Notes: generated from the letters alone by a model not told the origin. A stretch of 64,000 nucleotides of DNA from Tenebrio molitor (GCF_963966145.1 NC_091049.1:16616001-16680000); one strand, 5' to 3'. Positions 10,732 through 21,440 are shown, counted from the stretch's first letter. Translations and numbers: made by a program.

Positions 10732-12140
10732 TGAAGTTTATTAAAGAAGCTGCACAAACAATGTCAATATTCAAAAAAAGATTCTTATTTATAGTGAGAT
10801 AAAAAGAATAAAATAATGGTGATAACATGTTAATTACCTAAAGTAAAAATAAATTGGGATATATTTTGCCGAATATAAGCAAAATGTTTCTTTCTTTAAA
10901 AGTTGGTGGGAGACAAAAAGAGGGATGTAACAAGAGTGGGGACATTGAAATAAATATAGCAGTAATTGGCTTAGTTTTATACACTTTGATAATTGTCAAC
11001 TTGCGAGTACTACAACCATGAATTTCCAAAAAGTCCTGACTTTTCAATCCAGCTATGAGACATATCTTAGGAGAACCTATATCAGTAACAAAGTTTAACC
11101 CCCGTTTTTGGTCGGGCGGAAAAGACTTTAATTTTATACTTTTTGGCACTTAAAACATTTTTATTTTTTAAAATGTTTATGATGGTTGGATGTAGAAAAA
11201 TTCATGTTTTTAAATTGTTACTTTTTTAATTTTTTTCTTTAAAAAGTGATGTTTTTTACCAAAAAAAGGCACTTAAAAACATTTTAAATTTTTTTTAATT
11301 AAATCCTTGAATTCTCCATAAAAAATGCTACTTGTGGTTTTAATTTCAAATTTTTATCTCAAAATTAAATTAATTTAAGCTAAGGGTAGTTTTTTTAAAT
11401 GTTGTCAGAACCATATCGAGTTGCATATCAAACTTCATCGCTTAAACTCACAAATTTAAATAAAAACTGAAATTCAAAAAATATTGAACGGTGTAGAAAA
11501 TACAAAATGATCAACCCTAAAAAAAATTTGATTGAAATAAATCGATTTTCCATTTCTTTGCTCATGTTTTTTTACATAGATCATTTTTCAATAAAACGAA
11601 TAGTTTTTGAGATAAACGCTATTAAAGTTTTACAATTTTACTCTTTAATTGTAATTTGAGCTTATGCACGTGAATCAATCAACTTTTAGTTTTTACCATT
11701 CGATTTATAACAACTTTTTGTAACTTTTTTTCCTCTATTATTTTGGGCTCCAACGTACCGTTTACGAAATAAATTTTCAAAAAATTTTCTTTAAAATATA
11801 ATTTGAGGTTATATTTATGATTCTATTAACTTCAATTTTGTTTCATTTAATTTCAATCGTCTATATGCAGCTTTTTTTCCTTTATTATTTTTGATCTTAA
11901 ACCACCCTTTCAAATATATTTGCTGTTTGAATTTATATTGTAAATGTAATTTTGTATAGTGAAAAATTAGAAATACATATTACGAATAAAAATCAAGAAA
12001 AAATTAAACGATTGTTTGTTTTTAATATTTTATTCATGACATTTGTAAATATTACATTGGTTGAAACTTAATTAAAAATTAAAGTTATTTGTTGATTAAC
12101 AGACAGCATGTCCCAGTTCCTTACTATTTTTAAATATCGT
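10732..12140. other. AT-rich stretch without a recognised gene
   Basis: It lies upstream of the PolB start. A minus-strand frame at 10838-11149 (103 codons, contains LKSQDFLEIHGCS) matches no family I know and has no coding support. From 11150 to 12140 there are A/T runs and stops in all frames. Confidence 0.5.
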
Positions 12141-12485
12141 TTACATGAAAATATGCAAACGATTAATCCTAAAATTATTAAAAGCCAACAAAACCAGCTG
12201 TAGTCTTTTAATATCCAGTCTGTTGAATATTGAATCAAAAACGTCCACTTTGATATTGATAATCCAAGTCCTGATAGAGCACCAAATTGTTATCACCAAT
12301 AAATATCCAATCCAATTGAAAATGTACACAGCCATAAAAGCAAAATAAAAATCAAAATTATTTCCTAATAAACTTTTGCCAATATCGGCATTTAATTCAT
12401 TTTCAATTGTAAACATTTTATGTTGTCCTGTGTTAATTGGCACATTTTTCTTTCCTTCAATCTCTTCATTTAAGGGTGCATTCAT
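12141..12485 (-). CDS. Hypothetical small membrane protein within the Polinton-like region
   Basis: This is a 114-codon minus-strand frame. The N-terminal 50 residues are polar and start MNAPLNEEIEGKKNVP. They are followed by two or three hydrophobic stretches around residues 47-80 (FAFMAVYIFNWIGYLLVITI), consistent with membrane segments. I recognise no family. Its place between PolB and the other small minus-strand frames suggests an accessory gene of the Polinton-like element, but that is inference. It could be a chance frame. Confidence 0.4.
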   Translation of the reverse strand: MNAPLNEEIEGKKNVPINTGQHKMFTIENELNADIGKSLLGNNFDFYFAFMAVYIFNWIGYLLVITIWCSIRTWIINIKVDVFDSIFNRLDIKRLQLVLLAFNNFRINRLHIFM

Positions 12486-12884
12486 CTTCTTTGGTGCAAC
12501 TTTTATTGGGGGTTGGTCACATTCAAAATAAATACAAAAGAAATCATTCTGTAATGGCTCTGTACGTCTGTGGGCGGTAACATAAAAAATTATGCTACAA
12601 ATGAGTAATTAACGTTCTCTCCCACTGTTCATCTACGCGTTATCACATAAGACGTTTCATTCGTTCACTCTTAGCCCCCACCCATTTAGAGGTAGACTTA
12701 AACGACCAAGGCACATGCAGAAAAACTGTTGGGGTTTTTTGTAAACTTTGCATTTTTTTATTATATAAATCATGATTCTTGTTTATTTCAATTACTAGCT
12801 TTCATTTGTTCAATTGTTGGTAATTTCACGAAAAAAAAAATTTCTACTCAAAAAGTGAACATCCTTCAAAATAAAGTTATTAAG
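12486..12884. other. Intergenic stretch with possible 5' exon of the plus-strand gene
   Basis: I see no coding frame. The last part ends with TAAG followed by GTATGT at 12885, a good splice donor that pairs with an acceptor (TATCAACAG) ending at 12940, giving a possible 56-bp intron in the 5'UTR of the next gene. Confidence 0.4.
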
Positions 12885-12943
12885 GTATGTATTTTTTAAT
12901 TATTATTAAATTAATAACTAATAATAAAATTTATCAACAGCCT

Positions 12944-13465
12944 ATGGAGGATGAGGAAACTAACTTTACTCTACCTTCATTGATTGATTCCGAATCATTG
13001 TTGCAAGAGGTAATTTTTTTTATTCAAATTTTTCCGATTATTGATAAGTTTATATTTATTAAAATTGTAATTTTTATTAATAATAGAAACTTAATTATTT
13101 TCAGATTGGATTTATGGAACAGGTGGACGACAATGAGGAAGCGGAGGCCTTTACCACCCAGCCGCCAACTAGGGGTAAAGGCAAGGGCAAGGGCAAGGGC
13201 AAGGGCGTCTCCATGTTCCTCGACTTCCTCATTTTATATGGAGGATGAAAAATCTTCAGTTGATCAAATTCAACAAGAATTTGAAACTAAAGTTAAGCAT
13301 ATGTATCAGGATATTATAAAAATGAATAAAAAAATTGACATAAAAATTCAAAAAATTAACAAATATTTAGTGGTAAAGCAACAATTAGTTAGGAAAAAAA
13401 AACAAAATTTAGTAGAATTAGAAAAATTAGAAAAAATAGTAGATAAAATGTGTTTTAGTGTATAG
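12944..13465 (+). pseudogene. Spliced hypothetical gene with Gly-Lys repeat and C-terminal coiled coil
   Basis: ATG at 12944 gives exon 1 (12944-13009, MEDEETNFTLPSLIDSE...). A 95-bp intron (13010-13104, GTAATT...TTTTCAG) leads to an acidic exon 2 (GFMEQVDDNEEAEAF) and a (GGCAAG)n tract coding Gly-Lys repeats at 13175-13206. In that frame the protein stops at 13248. The neighbouring frame then codes a lysine-rich helical, probably coiled-coil segment (DQIQQEFETKVKHMYQ...) to a stop at 13465. I infer that one indel in or after the 6-bp repeat separated the two halves of one protein. The layout resembles Myb/SANT-like accessory proteins of DNA transposons, but no diagnostic domain is visible. 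Confidence 0.45.
13175..13206 (+). repeat. (GGCAAG)n microsatellite in coding sequence
   Basis: About five tandem GGCAAG units encode alternating Gly and Lys in one frame and Arg and Ala in another. It is the likely site of the frame change in the gene at 12944-13465. Confidence 0.8.
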
Positions 13466-13586
13466 TTTTATGTATAAATAAAAAATATACTTAAAAAATA
13501 AATTTGTTTTATTTTACATTGTTTGTAACCTAAAGTACAGAGAATTTTCAATTAAAAATTATTATTAAAATATAAAAAAAATCAAA

Positions 13587-13720
13587 CAACACAACCGGAT
13601 AATGTGTCTCCTATTTCATGTGATGTTTTGTTGTCATCGCGTTTTATTTCACCCAACACAGCCGGATGCTGTGGCTCTTATTTAACACAGTGTTTTGTTG
13701 ACATCTTTCTTTATTTTTTG
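13587..13720. repeat. Two tandem 67-bp units with a partly palindromic core
   Basis: CCGGAT recurs at 13595 and 13662, and GTTTTGTTG at 13625 and 13692, both exactly 67 bp apart. Sequence between them is recognisably similar. The second unit contains the palindrome CACAGCCGGATGCTGTG and the first a decayed form. The right unit overlaps the 3' end of the frame at 13682-13891. Confidence 0.65.
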
Positions 13721-13891
13721 TTTCATTAATAGATTATTTAACACAGGATCGATAATTTTCCTTAATTCACTAATTCGTTTTTGAAATCTTAATCTATCTC
13801 TAGCATACATTTCCCAGGCTGATTTTCGAAAGTCATCAGTGTCATCTAAATTATGAATAATAACTTTATCACTAAATTTAACTTTCTTCAT
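13682..13891 (-). CDS. Hypothetical 69-residue basic protein
   Basis: This minus-strand frame starts MKKVKFSDKVIIHNL. It is rich in charged residues, with a helical middle (SAWEMYARDRLRFQKRISEL) and no hydrophobic segment. I do not recognise the family. It sits between other small minus-strand frames of the Polinton-like region and may be an accessory protein of that element. Composition looks protein-like, but length alone is weak support. Confidence 0.4.
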   Translation of the reverse strand: MKKVKFSDKVIIHNLDDTDDFRKSAWEMYARDRLRFQKRISELRKIIDPVLNNLLMKQKIKKDVNKTLC

Positions 13892-14197
13892 TATTGATTG
13901 TTTTTTCTATTGTGATTATAACTCTTGTCATTTAATGAAGATAAAATAATCAAATTTTACGTATCTAATTAATATTTTATTCCCCACTCATAAACAAACA
14001 AAACACCACTTATTCACTTTTATAAAAGTTTATTTATATTTTAACACTTTGAATTTTTTTATTAATTTCATACATTGCAATTAAATATTTTAAGTTTTTT
14101 ATTGACTGTATATGTGACAATAATAACAAATTTTTCTTCTTATTCACTACTTTCAGATCTTGAACAAATTTCTTCTGATTTTTCATTGTTGTCACCT

Positions 14198-14433
14198 TTA
14201 TTCTTCAATGAAAGATATATTTGTTGTTTTGCCAACGTTCCTCCGACTAATCATAAAAATTGTTTTTCCGTCTCTTAACTCCTGGTTGAGAGTTGTAATG
14301 GCCTCTTCAGTGAATTGCGATGTAAAACGCTGGGGTAAGGATGTTTTAAAATCCCCACAATCAACCACAACTTGTTTACCAAACTGTGAATCCTCTTTAC
14401 TAAACCGATAAACTTGAAATTTTTTATTATTAT
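14198..14433 (-). pseudogene. Small hypothetical Polinton-associated protein, 5' end at LTR insertion site
   Basis: The minus frame left of the LTR reads FQVYRFSKEDSQFGKQVVVD, then SLPQRFTSQFTEEAITTLNQ, and stops after FIEE. The part upstream of 14433 in the longer frame belongs to the LTR element and is not part of this gene. On the far side of the LTR the same direction has only a (TTA)n tract and a stop, so the original start is not visible. The 'SLPQRF...E.ITTLNQ' pattern resembles small proteins I associate with PolB/DUF8207 elements, from memory and unverified. Confidence 0.4.
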
Positions 14434-16316
14434 TGTAATGATTTGAATACATTACTTTTTCCGCCAAATATTTGAACCTGCGCAAAACGGTAACAAATGT
14501 GGTCGTGATCGTCATCGAATCGGAGGAGCCCTACGTTGTGATTTTCTTTTGGCGGAAAAGGTTCGGAATGCAAACGGTGAGGGTTCCAGTTGGAAGAGTG
14601 CCGCAAAAAAAAAAAACACACATGTGAGGGACGCAAAATACCTTTTATTAAAAATGTCTGTAATAACTTTGATGAAAAAGAAATTGGAACGAATACAAAT
14701 GACAGAAATTAAGTTTAACGAAGTACAAGAAATTAACTAGTTGAGTACATCACAAAGATAAACGGCAAGATGAATGCAACAATATTTAAAATAACAGAAA
14801 AACGGGCACATGACAGACAAAATGACAGTTTAAAGCTTGCAAAACAAGTAAACAAATTATAAGGCAGTTATTACAGACAGGGACGGATGAAAAACCCTCT
14901 TCAAAAACCGTATCCCAGGTATTACTCATATTTTACAATTCGATTAATGACGAACAATGTTTAATTTGGAACTACGCGGTCAAGGTACGCCAACGGGAGC
15001 TTAGAGCTGGAGGTAACAAACTTTCGGCTGCGAGGGGACTCAGAAGAATAATCTGAATCATCTTGAAATCAAGCGACGTTTATAGATATTCGGGGTATTA
15101 ATGAACGTCAGACTATTTCACCGACCCAGCAAGAGTGACAGAGCGTTTCGGGGTCGTACGAGTAGCATTCCTAGACCGCAGCCGCAAAGACCTAGGTCCG
15201 CCGTCCCCAACCAACCGTTTCCGGACAAAACCCCAAAGTCTCTATAACCGTCGACGGAAGCTTCACGAAAACATCCCGACGCCGCTCCCGCAAAGACTAA
15301 GGTCCGTCCCCGCTAACGGCTCTAAATAACCGTAGCTTCCACAGAAATTTACTAAACAACCCCACGACTTCCTGATTGTCACCTAGCTCCCACTGGGGCG
15401 CACTTACAACATTTTACTTTAACTTTTCCGAAATCTAGCAACAGCACGAAGGAATAACCCGGGTTTAATTCTATCGAACAACGCGTAACATTAAACGATG
15501 CGAAAATTCAACACAACAAAGCGCAACATTAAACAATGATCAAATACACAAAACAAAACGCAACATTAAACAAGGATAACATAAGCAAAAACAAACCGCA
15601 ACATTAAACAATGAGGAAATAAAAAAGAGAACAAAACGTGAAATTAAATAACGATAAAATAGAACCACTTTAAATGGCACAAATATCAGTAAACAACATA
15701 AATCACGAATACAATAATCGCTGGTAATGTTAAACAAAAAGAAAATGGCGGGTCGAGTGCCGTTAGAAAATGTTAGTGAAGAAAAAAAAAACAATGGACG
15801 CACGCGGTTCGGACGACGGTTCCGAATTTGCGAAATTACCAGATTGTTAAAAAAATGAACCTTCCGGAAGAAAGATAACGCTTAAAATTAACGAATGGGC
15901 GCTTCTTAAAGCAACAGCATGCAACAAAATAAAATCTACAACATACCCTTACCACGTGGTCCTGGCCCCAAAAACAAAACACAAAAAAAAGGCAACGAAA
16001 GTGGGATAAATTACCCAGGTGAATTAAAAACGTTGAATTTCTCACGGGGACACAAAATATCTACTCGGAACGGTAGTGTAATTGTTCAGGTTTAACTTAC
16101 AAATTTGAGAAACTTGGATCGCTCTTCGCAAGGTGTGTTCGTTTCGAAAAACTAAACAAAAGTGACCTACCCCCGTCAACCACCCGCGCGAGCCCGTTTC
16201 ATCCCCGCTATATTTCCGCTCGTAGTGCCTAGTCTAGCCGCTAGTACCTTCACATTTGGCGCGCTGTTGTGGCGGTACCGGAAATTTAAATTTTAATTTT
16301 AAACTGGGTCACTACA
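14434..16316 (-). repeat. 3' LTR (in minus-strand sense)
   Basis: It starts TGTAATGATTTG and ends GGTCACTACA on the plus strand. It appears identical to 17152-19034. The frames within it (for example at 15540 and 15836 on the minus strand) recur unchanged in the other LTR, but I see no protein signal in them. Confidence 0.92.
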
Positions 16317-16627
16317 CACGCCCCCAAGCTTCTTCGGAACGAAAAATGTGGAAGTGACTGAAGACGCTTTAAAAAGGTGGCGCAGTTTACAAATTTTTGG
16401 ACGTTAAAGTGATGCTATGGCTGGTTGTCGTGTTGTGGTGGGTAGTCGCGTTGGTGTCGGTGTCGTTTTGGCCTGCTGCAGGGGCTAACAATCCTTGATG
16501 ACGCCCCCGAGGTCCGTGTCCGCGGTACATGAAAAAAAACATTTAACGCAGCCTCATGTTCTTCTATGACACAACTTTAGGTTGGCAATGTTATAGTTAC
16601 CTTTTTCTTTTCCAATCGCCGGGCCAA

Positions 16628-16999
16628 TTAGGGGGGACAGCTCACTCTAGTGACCTGGAGGTGGCACAGGGAATGGGTTGACCGCCCCTCCCGTGTCTCC
16701 GATGGCGGCAGACCCAACCAACCTTGTGGTGGCGCTGGTGGTGTCGGTCCTGACGCTGTGGTGCCTCCCACGTTCGGTTTTGGTGAGGCAAGTTCCGTTC
16801 GTGGACCTTTTGGAGGATGTACCACAGGTTGCCGCTCCAGGAAGAAGTCCACCATCTGAGCCATGATTTCTTGCTGTTGGCGTAACAGCGCTATCGTGGT
16901 GTCCTCCTCCCGCTGTCGTGCATGGTTCCGTGGGGTGTCTGGGGCCCTATCCCTGGGCCTAAGCACCTTTCCTCTTCCGCGTCTACGTCCGGTTCCCAT
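16628..16999 (-). CDS. gag-like stub of the non-autonomous LTR element
   Basis: This 123-codon minus-strand frame is the only sizeable one in the internal region. It starts with a basic tail (MGTGRRRGRGKVLRPRD), has a short helical part (IALLRQQQEIMAQMVDF) and then a proline-rich C-terminus. No CCHC knuckle or major homology region is visible. It could be the N-terminus of a gag left by an internal deletion that keeps packaging signals. It could also be non-coding GC-rich leader. No function is demonstrated. Confidence 0.4.
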   Translation of the reverse strand: MGTGRRRGRGKVLRPRDRAPDTPRNHARQREEDTTIALLRQQQEIMAQMVDFFLERQPVVHPPKGPRTELASPKPNVGGTTASGPTPPAPPQGWLGLPPSETREGRSTHSLCHLQVTRVSCPP

Positions 17000-17133
17000 C
17001 GTGGTCCTCCCCTACAACAAAAACACACAAGGGGCTCCGCTCCCCGCGGCGTGAATACATGGACAGGCACAAAACAGACAAACAAAGAAGTAAACTCGGC
17101 TCTCTTCACAAGGATCTCACGCAATTTGCATCC

Positions 17134-17151
17134 TGGTCACGGCACCAATTC
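17134..17151 (-). promoter_or_regulatory. tRNA primer-binding site of the LTR element
   Basis: The minus strand directly inside the 5' LTR reads TGGTGCCGTGACCAGGAT after a short spacer. TGG-starting sites of this kind pair with the 3' end of a tRNA to prime minus-strand DNA. This sets the orientation of the element. Confidence 0.6.
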
Positions 17152-19034
17152 TGTAATGATTTGAATACATTACTTTTTCCGCCAAATATTTGAACCTGCG
17201 CAAAACGGTAACAAATGTGGTCGTGATCGTCATCGAATCGGAGGAGCCCTACGTTGTGATTTTCTTTTGGCGGAAAAGGTTCGGAATGCAAACGGTGAGG
17301 GTTCCAGTTGGAAGAGTGCCGCAAAAAAAAAAAACACACATGTGAGGGACGCAAAATACCTTTTATTAAAAATGTCTGTAATAACTTTGATGAAAAAGAA
17401 ATTGGAACGAATACAAATGACAGAAATTAAGTTTAACGAAGTACAAGAAATTAACTAGTTGAGTACATCACAAAGATAAACGGCAAGATGAATGCAACAA
17501 TATTTAAAATAACAGAAAAACGGGCACATGACAGACAAAATGACAGTTTAAAGCTTGCAAAACAAGTAAACAAATTATAAGGCAGTTATTACAGACAGGG
17601 ACGGATGAAAAACCCTCTTCAAAAACCGTATCCCAGGTATTACTCATATTTTACAATTCGATTAATGACGAACAATGTTTAATTTGGAACTACGCGGTCA
17701 AGGTACGCCAACGGGAGCTTAGAGCTGGAGGTAACAAACTTTCGGCTGCGAGGGGACTCAGAAGAATAATCTGAATCATCTTGAAATCAAGCGACGTTTA
17801 TAGATATTCGGGGTATTAATGAACGTCAGACTATTTCACCGACCCAGCAAGAGTGACAGAGCGTTTCGGGGTCGTACGAGTAGCATTCCTAGACCGCAGC
17901 CGCAAAGACCTAGGTCCGCCGTCCCCAACCAACCGTTTCCGGACAAAACCCCAAAGTCTCTATAACCGTCGACGGAAGCTTCACGAAAACATCCCGACGC
18001 CGCTCCCGCAAAGACTAAGGTCCGTCCCCGCTAACGGCTCTAAATAACCGTAGCTTCCACAGAAATTTACTAAACAACCCCACGACTTCCTGATTGTCAC
18101 CTAGCTCCCACTGGGGCGCACTTACAACATTTTACTTTAACTTTTCCGAAATCTAGCAACAGCACGAAGGAATAACCCGGGTTTAATTCTATCGAACAAC
18201 GCGTAACATTAAACGATGCGAAAATTCAACACAACAAAGCGCAACATTAAACAATGATCAAATACACAAAACAAAACGCAACATTAAACAAGGATAACAT
18301 AAGCAAAAACAAACCGCAACATTAAACAATGAGGAAATAAAAAAGAGAACAAAACGTGAAATTAAATAACGATAAAATAGAACCACTTTAAATGGCACAA
18401 ATATCAGTAAACAACATAAATCACGAATACAATAATCGCTGGTAATGTTAAACAAAAAGAAAATGGCGGGTCGAGTGCCGTTAGAAAATGTTAGTGAAGA
18501 AAAAAAAAACAATGGACGCACGCGGTTCGGACGACGGTTCCGAATTTGCGAAATTACCAGATTGTTAAAAAAATGAACCTTCCGGAAGAAAGATAACGCT
18601 TAAAATTAACGAATGGGCGCTTCTTAAAGCAACAGCATGCAACAAAATAAAATCTACAACATACCCTTACCACGTGGTCCTGGCCCCAAAAACAAAACAC
18701 AAAAAAAAGGCAACGAAAGTGGGATAAATTACCCAGGTGAATTAAAAACGTTGAATTTCTCACGGGGACACAAAATATCTACTCGGAACGGTAGTGTAAT
18801 TGTTCAGGTTTAACTTACAAATTTGAGAAACTTGGATCGCTCTTCGCAAGGTGTGTTCGTTTCGAAAAACTAAACAAAAGTGACCTACCCCCGTCAACCA
18901 CCCGCGCGAGCCCGTTTCATCCCCGCTATATTTCCGCTCGTAGTGCCTAGTCTAGCCGCTAGTACCTTCACATTTGGCGCGCTGTTGTGGCGGTACCGGA
19001 AATTTAAATTTTAATTTTAAACTGGGTCACTACA
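17152..19034 (-). repeat. 5' LTR (in minus-strand sense)
   Basis: It is 1,883 bp, with the same sequence and ends as 14434-16316. A TTAT duplication follows at 19035-19038. Confidence 0.92.
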
Positions 19035-19038
19035 TTAT

Positions 19039-20021
19039 TATTATTATTTTATTTTATATTGTCTAAAGACAATCTCTGATCAACTGCAAAACACAGATCT
19101 TAATTTTTATAATAATATCAACAAAAACTATGATCATTATAAAAAAAATCAGAATCTAATGAAACAAGAAATATTACCCATCGGTTCTCTTTTGGATGAA
19201 ACTTCACCACAAAGAATGGAAAATCCTTTGTCAGCTAAGGTTTCTACGCTAAGGAAAAAAATGCTATATTAAATGAAAAGGAAATAATGATGTCAGATTT
19301 TGAAGAAAATAATCCTGCTAATGCTTCACATTACGAAGAAGAAGAAACGTTAATTTCAGAACCTTCCAAGAGAGTGGATTACACATTAGATGATTTAATG
19401 AATGAATCAGTGGAAGAAAATAGAAGTACGCAAGGAAAAATGCTTGACACTGATGCTTTTGATGAAGTACCGAGACAGTATATTGACGCTATGATTCGAG
19501 ATAGAAAAAGACAATTTGATCATAGAACAGGAATAAGGCATGATGCTATTCAAGAGAGGTTTTTTGTCGGAGCTTCAGAAGTAAAATTTGTAGGATCTGA
19601 TATAACGGTCAATGATGCATTCTACAAAACCACACCGGGACTATATCAACTGTTGTTTAAAAACAACCCAAAAAATTATACTCAAGAAGATTTATATACC
19701 TATAAGACAATTTTAGACAGTAGTAATGCCCGCAGACAAAACTTTCATCCTGGTGGACAAATACAGGGAACAAGATCATATAAATATAAATCAATAATCG
19801 CTCCTTTATATTTTGAACAGAAAGCATCTTATGAAACACCAAAAACAACAAAAAAGAAAACATTGGGGAAAGGGATGTTTAAAGAATTAACTAATAATCC
19901 AATTGACTACGTATATTGGGATGATCCAAATGAGTTAGTTAATAGATTGAGATTATTAATTGCATCTCAGTCCGCAGGTCATACAGGTCACTCTAACGAA
20001 ATTGTTTCTGTTATTGGTAAG
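19039..20021 (+). pseudogene. DUF8207-like gene of a PolB-bearing element, 3' end cut by hAT
   Basis: The plus-strand frame opens just right of the LTR (ISDQLQNTDLNFYNNINKNY), runs to about 19255, shifts frame in an A7 run, and continues from 19287 as MMSDFEENNPANASHYEEEE. The conserved core is FFVGASEVKFVGSDITV, then YKTTPGLYQLLFKNNPKNYT, then DLYTYKTILDSSNARRQNF, which matches my memory of the DUF8207 family found near PolB genes in insect genomes. The function is unknown; a structural or packaging role is only a guess. The C-terminus is lost at 20022, where a hAT-type end begins. The frame read beyond that point is not part of the gene. Confidence 0.7.
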
Positions 20022-20400
20022 GGCCGGATTTATATGCACTAAAAAAGTCGAAATATGCATGCAAGATATGCTTCCGAGATTACAAAATATGCACTTTAGT
20101 ATTCAAAATATGCAGCTAAATATGCTTTAAAAAATCAAAAAAGGCACGCTTTTTTAATTTAAAACTTATATGAATTAAAAAATAATACAATTACAATACA
20201 ATGTTGATTTAATTACCATTAAAATGGCAAACAAGATACCTTTCTAAATTTTCTGGAGTAAAATTTTGTCTTCTGTCAGATAAAATATTTTTTGTGTTTG
20301 GAACATATTTGACAAAAAATAACACGGATTTGTTGACTTCTGTACACTTTTACTTTAGACATTCTGAAAATAACAATTTTAAAGCACTGAAAATCAATGG
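20022..20400 (-). pseudogene. 3' end of a hAT element (CGGBP1-like transposase C-terminus)
   Basis: The plus strand begins TAAGGGCCGGATTTATATGC, close to the hAT end CAGGGCCGGATTTAT, followed by repeated ATATGCA words in the subterminal region. The minus strand at about 20215-20360 codes NILSDRRQNFTPENLERYLV and stops. This resembles the C-terminal dimerisation tail of CGGBP1-like hAT transposases. Upstream frames are broken and I could not find the other terminus, so it is a decayed fragment. Confidence 0.55.
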
Positions 20401-20551
20401 TAAAATATAACCACCACTGGAAACTAAATCTTATTTAACAAGAATATAATTATCTCCAGTAAGCTGTTGAACATACGAAAGACGCTGTGATTATGAGAGA
20501 AACTGTCATATTATATTATTATTTCGACCCCATGCCAATGCATAAATTATA

Positions 20552-20725
20552 TCGGATGTTTTTTTAAATTTCAAATCATAGTAGGCGTTGAAGTATCGAT
20601 TGTGAATGCACTAGTTTGGTTACGGTTCATTGATCAGCTGTTTAAATCTTACGTTTTACACGAGTAGGGCGTTCACAATCGACTCTTCAACGCCTTCTAC
20701 GAAGTGAAATTTAAAAAAACACCCG
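20552..20725. repeat. Fold-back repeat, arms about 60 bp
   Basis: The left arm 20552-20610 (…GTAGGCGTTGAAGTATCGAT) pairs with the right arm 20668-20725 (…TCGACTCTTCAACGCCTTC), with matching A/T-rich outer parts. It has no coding content and looks like a small inverted-repeat element. Confidence 0.7.
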
Positions 20726-21083
20726 CTATTATTTTATTGCAAAATTTTGTCGGCACCACGGTGCTTAAACTTAACATTTCACAATTTGTCTTTACACATA
20801 TATCAACGATCTTATTGAGATAATTATCTACATTTATTTTTCGTTTTAACAAGCGACACATTGTGAAAAGATCAATTTTTTTCCCATAAGGTGCGGCATA
20901 TAATACAATTTCACTTGATATAATGAAATCTTTCTTGTTCAATAAAAATGCAAGATCACTATTGACACTGGCACTTTGAAAAAAATTTTTGTAAACGGTT
21001 TCTACAGCCTCTTGTGCTGCAAGTTCAACTTCTAAAGTAAAATCCATCTTAACACTAATAATAATCAAGAGCACAATAAACAA
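20697..21083 (-). CDS. Hypothetical protein, possibly a fragment
   Basis: The minus-strand frame has a likely internal start MDFTLEVELAAQEAVETVYK at about 21048. It is rich in leucine and charged residues, with cysteines near the end (VDICVKTNCEMLSL), and runs into the fold-back repeat at its 3' end. I recognise no domain. It could be a decayed transposase segment or a chance frame. Confidence 0.3.
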   Translation of the reverse strand: MFIVLLIIISVKMDFTLEVELAAQEAVETVYKNFFQSASVNSDLAFLLNKKDFIISSEIVLYAAPYGKKIDLFTMCRLLKRKINVDNYLNKIVDICVKTNCEMLSLSTVVPTKFCNKIIAGVFLNFTS

Positions 21084-21179
21084 AAGGAAATCTCGGTAGT
21101 GCGTCTGTATGTGAGTGTTTAAATTATACTTCTCCTTTATGGAAATACATACCTCGAAAGTTTATTTGTACTGATATGG

Positions 21180-21440
21180 CTGAGCATGCGTTTATCAATA
21201 TTTGAACGCAAAACAACTTTTCAATACAATAAGCGTCGCAAACAGTTAACAGATTTATACGCTTAATATCGTTTTACAAACGGTTTGATATCGCTTTGTA
21301 TTCAACGCTTAACTAATACATCGCTTTGGGATCGCTTTACAAACGGTTTGTAACCGGTTTGTGGCAAATAGTTAGCTGATATATACGCTTTGAAATCGCT
21401 TTGTATTCAACGGTTAAAAATAAAACGTTCGCTTTGAAAG
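21180..21440. repeat. Imperfect internal repeats around CGCTTTGTATTCAACG
   Basis: ATATCGCTTTGTATTCAACG and GAAATCGCTTTGTATTCAAC recur, interspersed with ACAAACGGTTTG words, over about 250 bp. No coding potential is seen. It may be the subterminal region of a DNA element. Confidence 0.5.

Larger units (their letters stand above)
14434..19034 (-). mobile_element. Full-length non-autonomous LTR retrotransposon with 1,883-bp LTRs
   Basis: There are two LTRs (14434-16316 and 17152-19034, 1,883 bp each) around an 835-bp internal region. The flanking target duplication is TTAT (14430-14433 and 19035-19038), 4 bp as in many gypsy-type elements. Polarity is minus: immediately inside the right LTR the minus strand reads TGGTGCCGTGACCAGGAT, a good tRNA primer-binding site, and a G-rich tract abuts the left LTR. 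The LTRs show no difference in any stretch I compared, so insertion is recent. There is no protease, RT or integrase, so it needs an autonomous partner. The size pattern (large LTR, tiny interior) is LARD/TRIM-like. It landed in a (TTA)n tract of the Polinton-like region. Confidence 0.92.

Noticed and set aside
20022..20042. C-terminus ...GKGRIYMH of the DUF8207-like protein
   Set aside because: These last codons come from the inserted hAT terminus and not from the gene.
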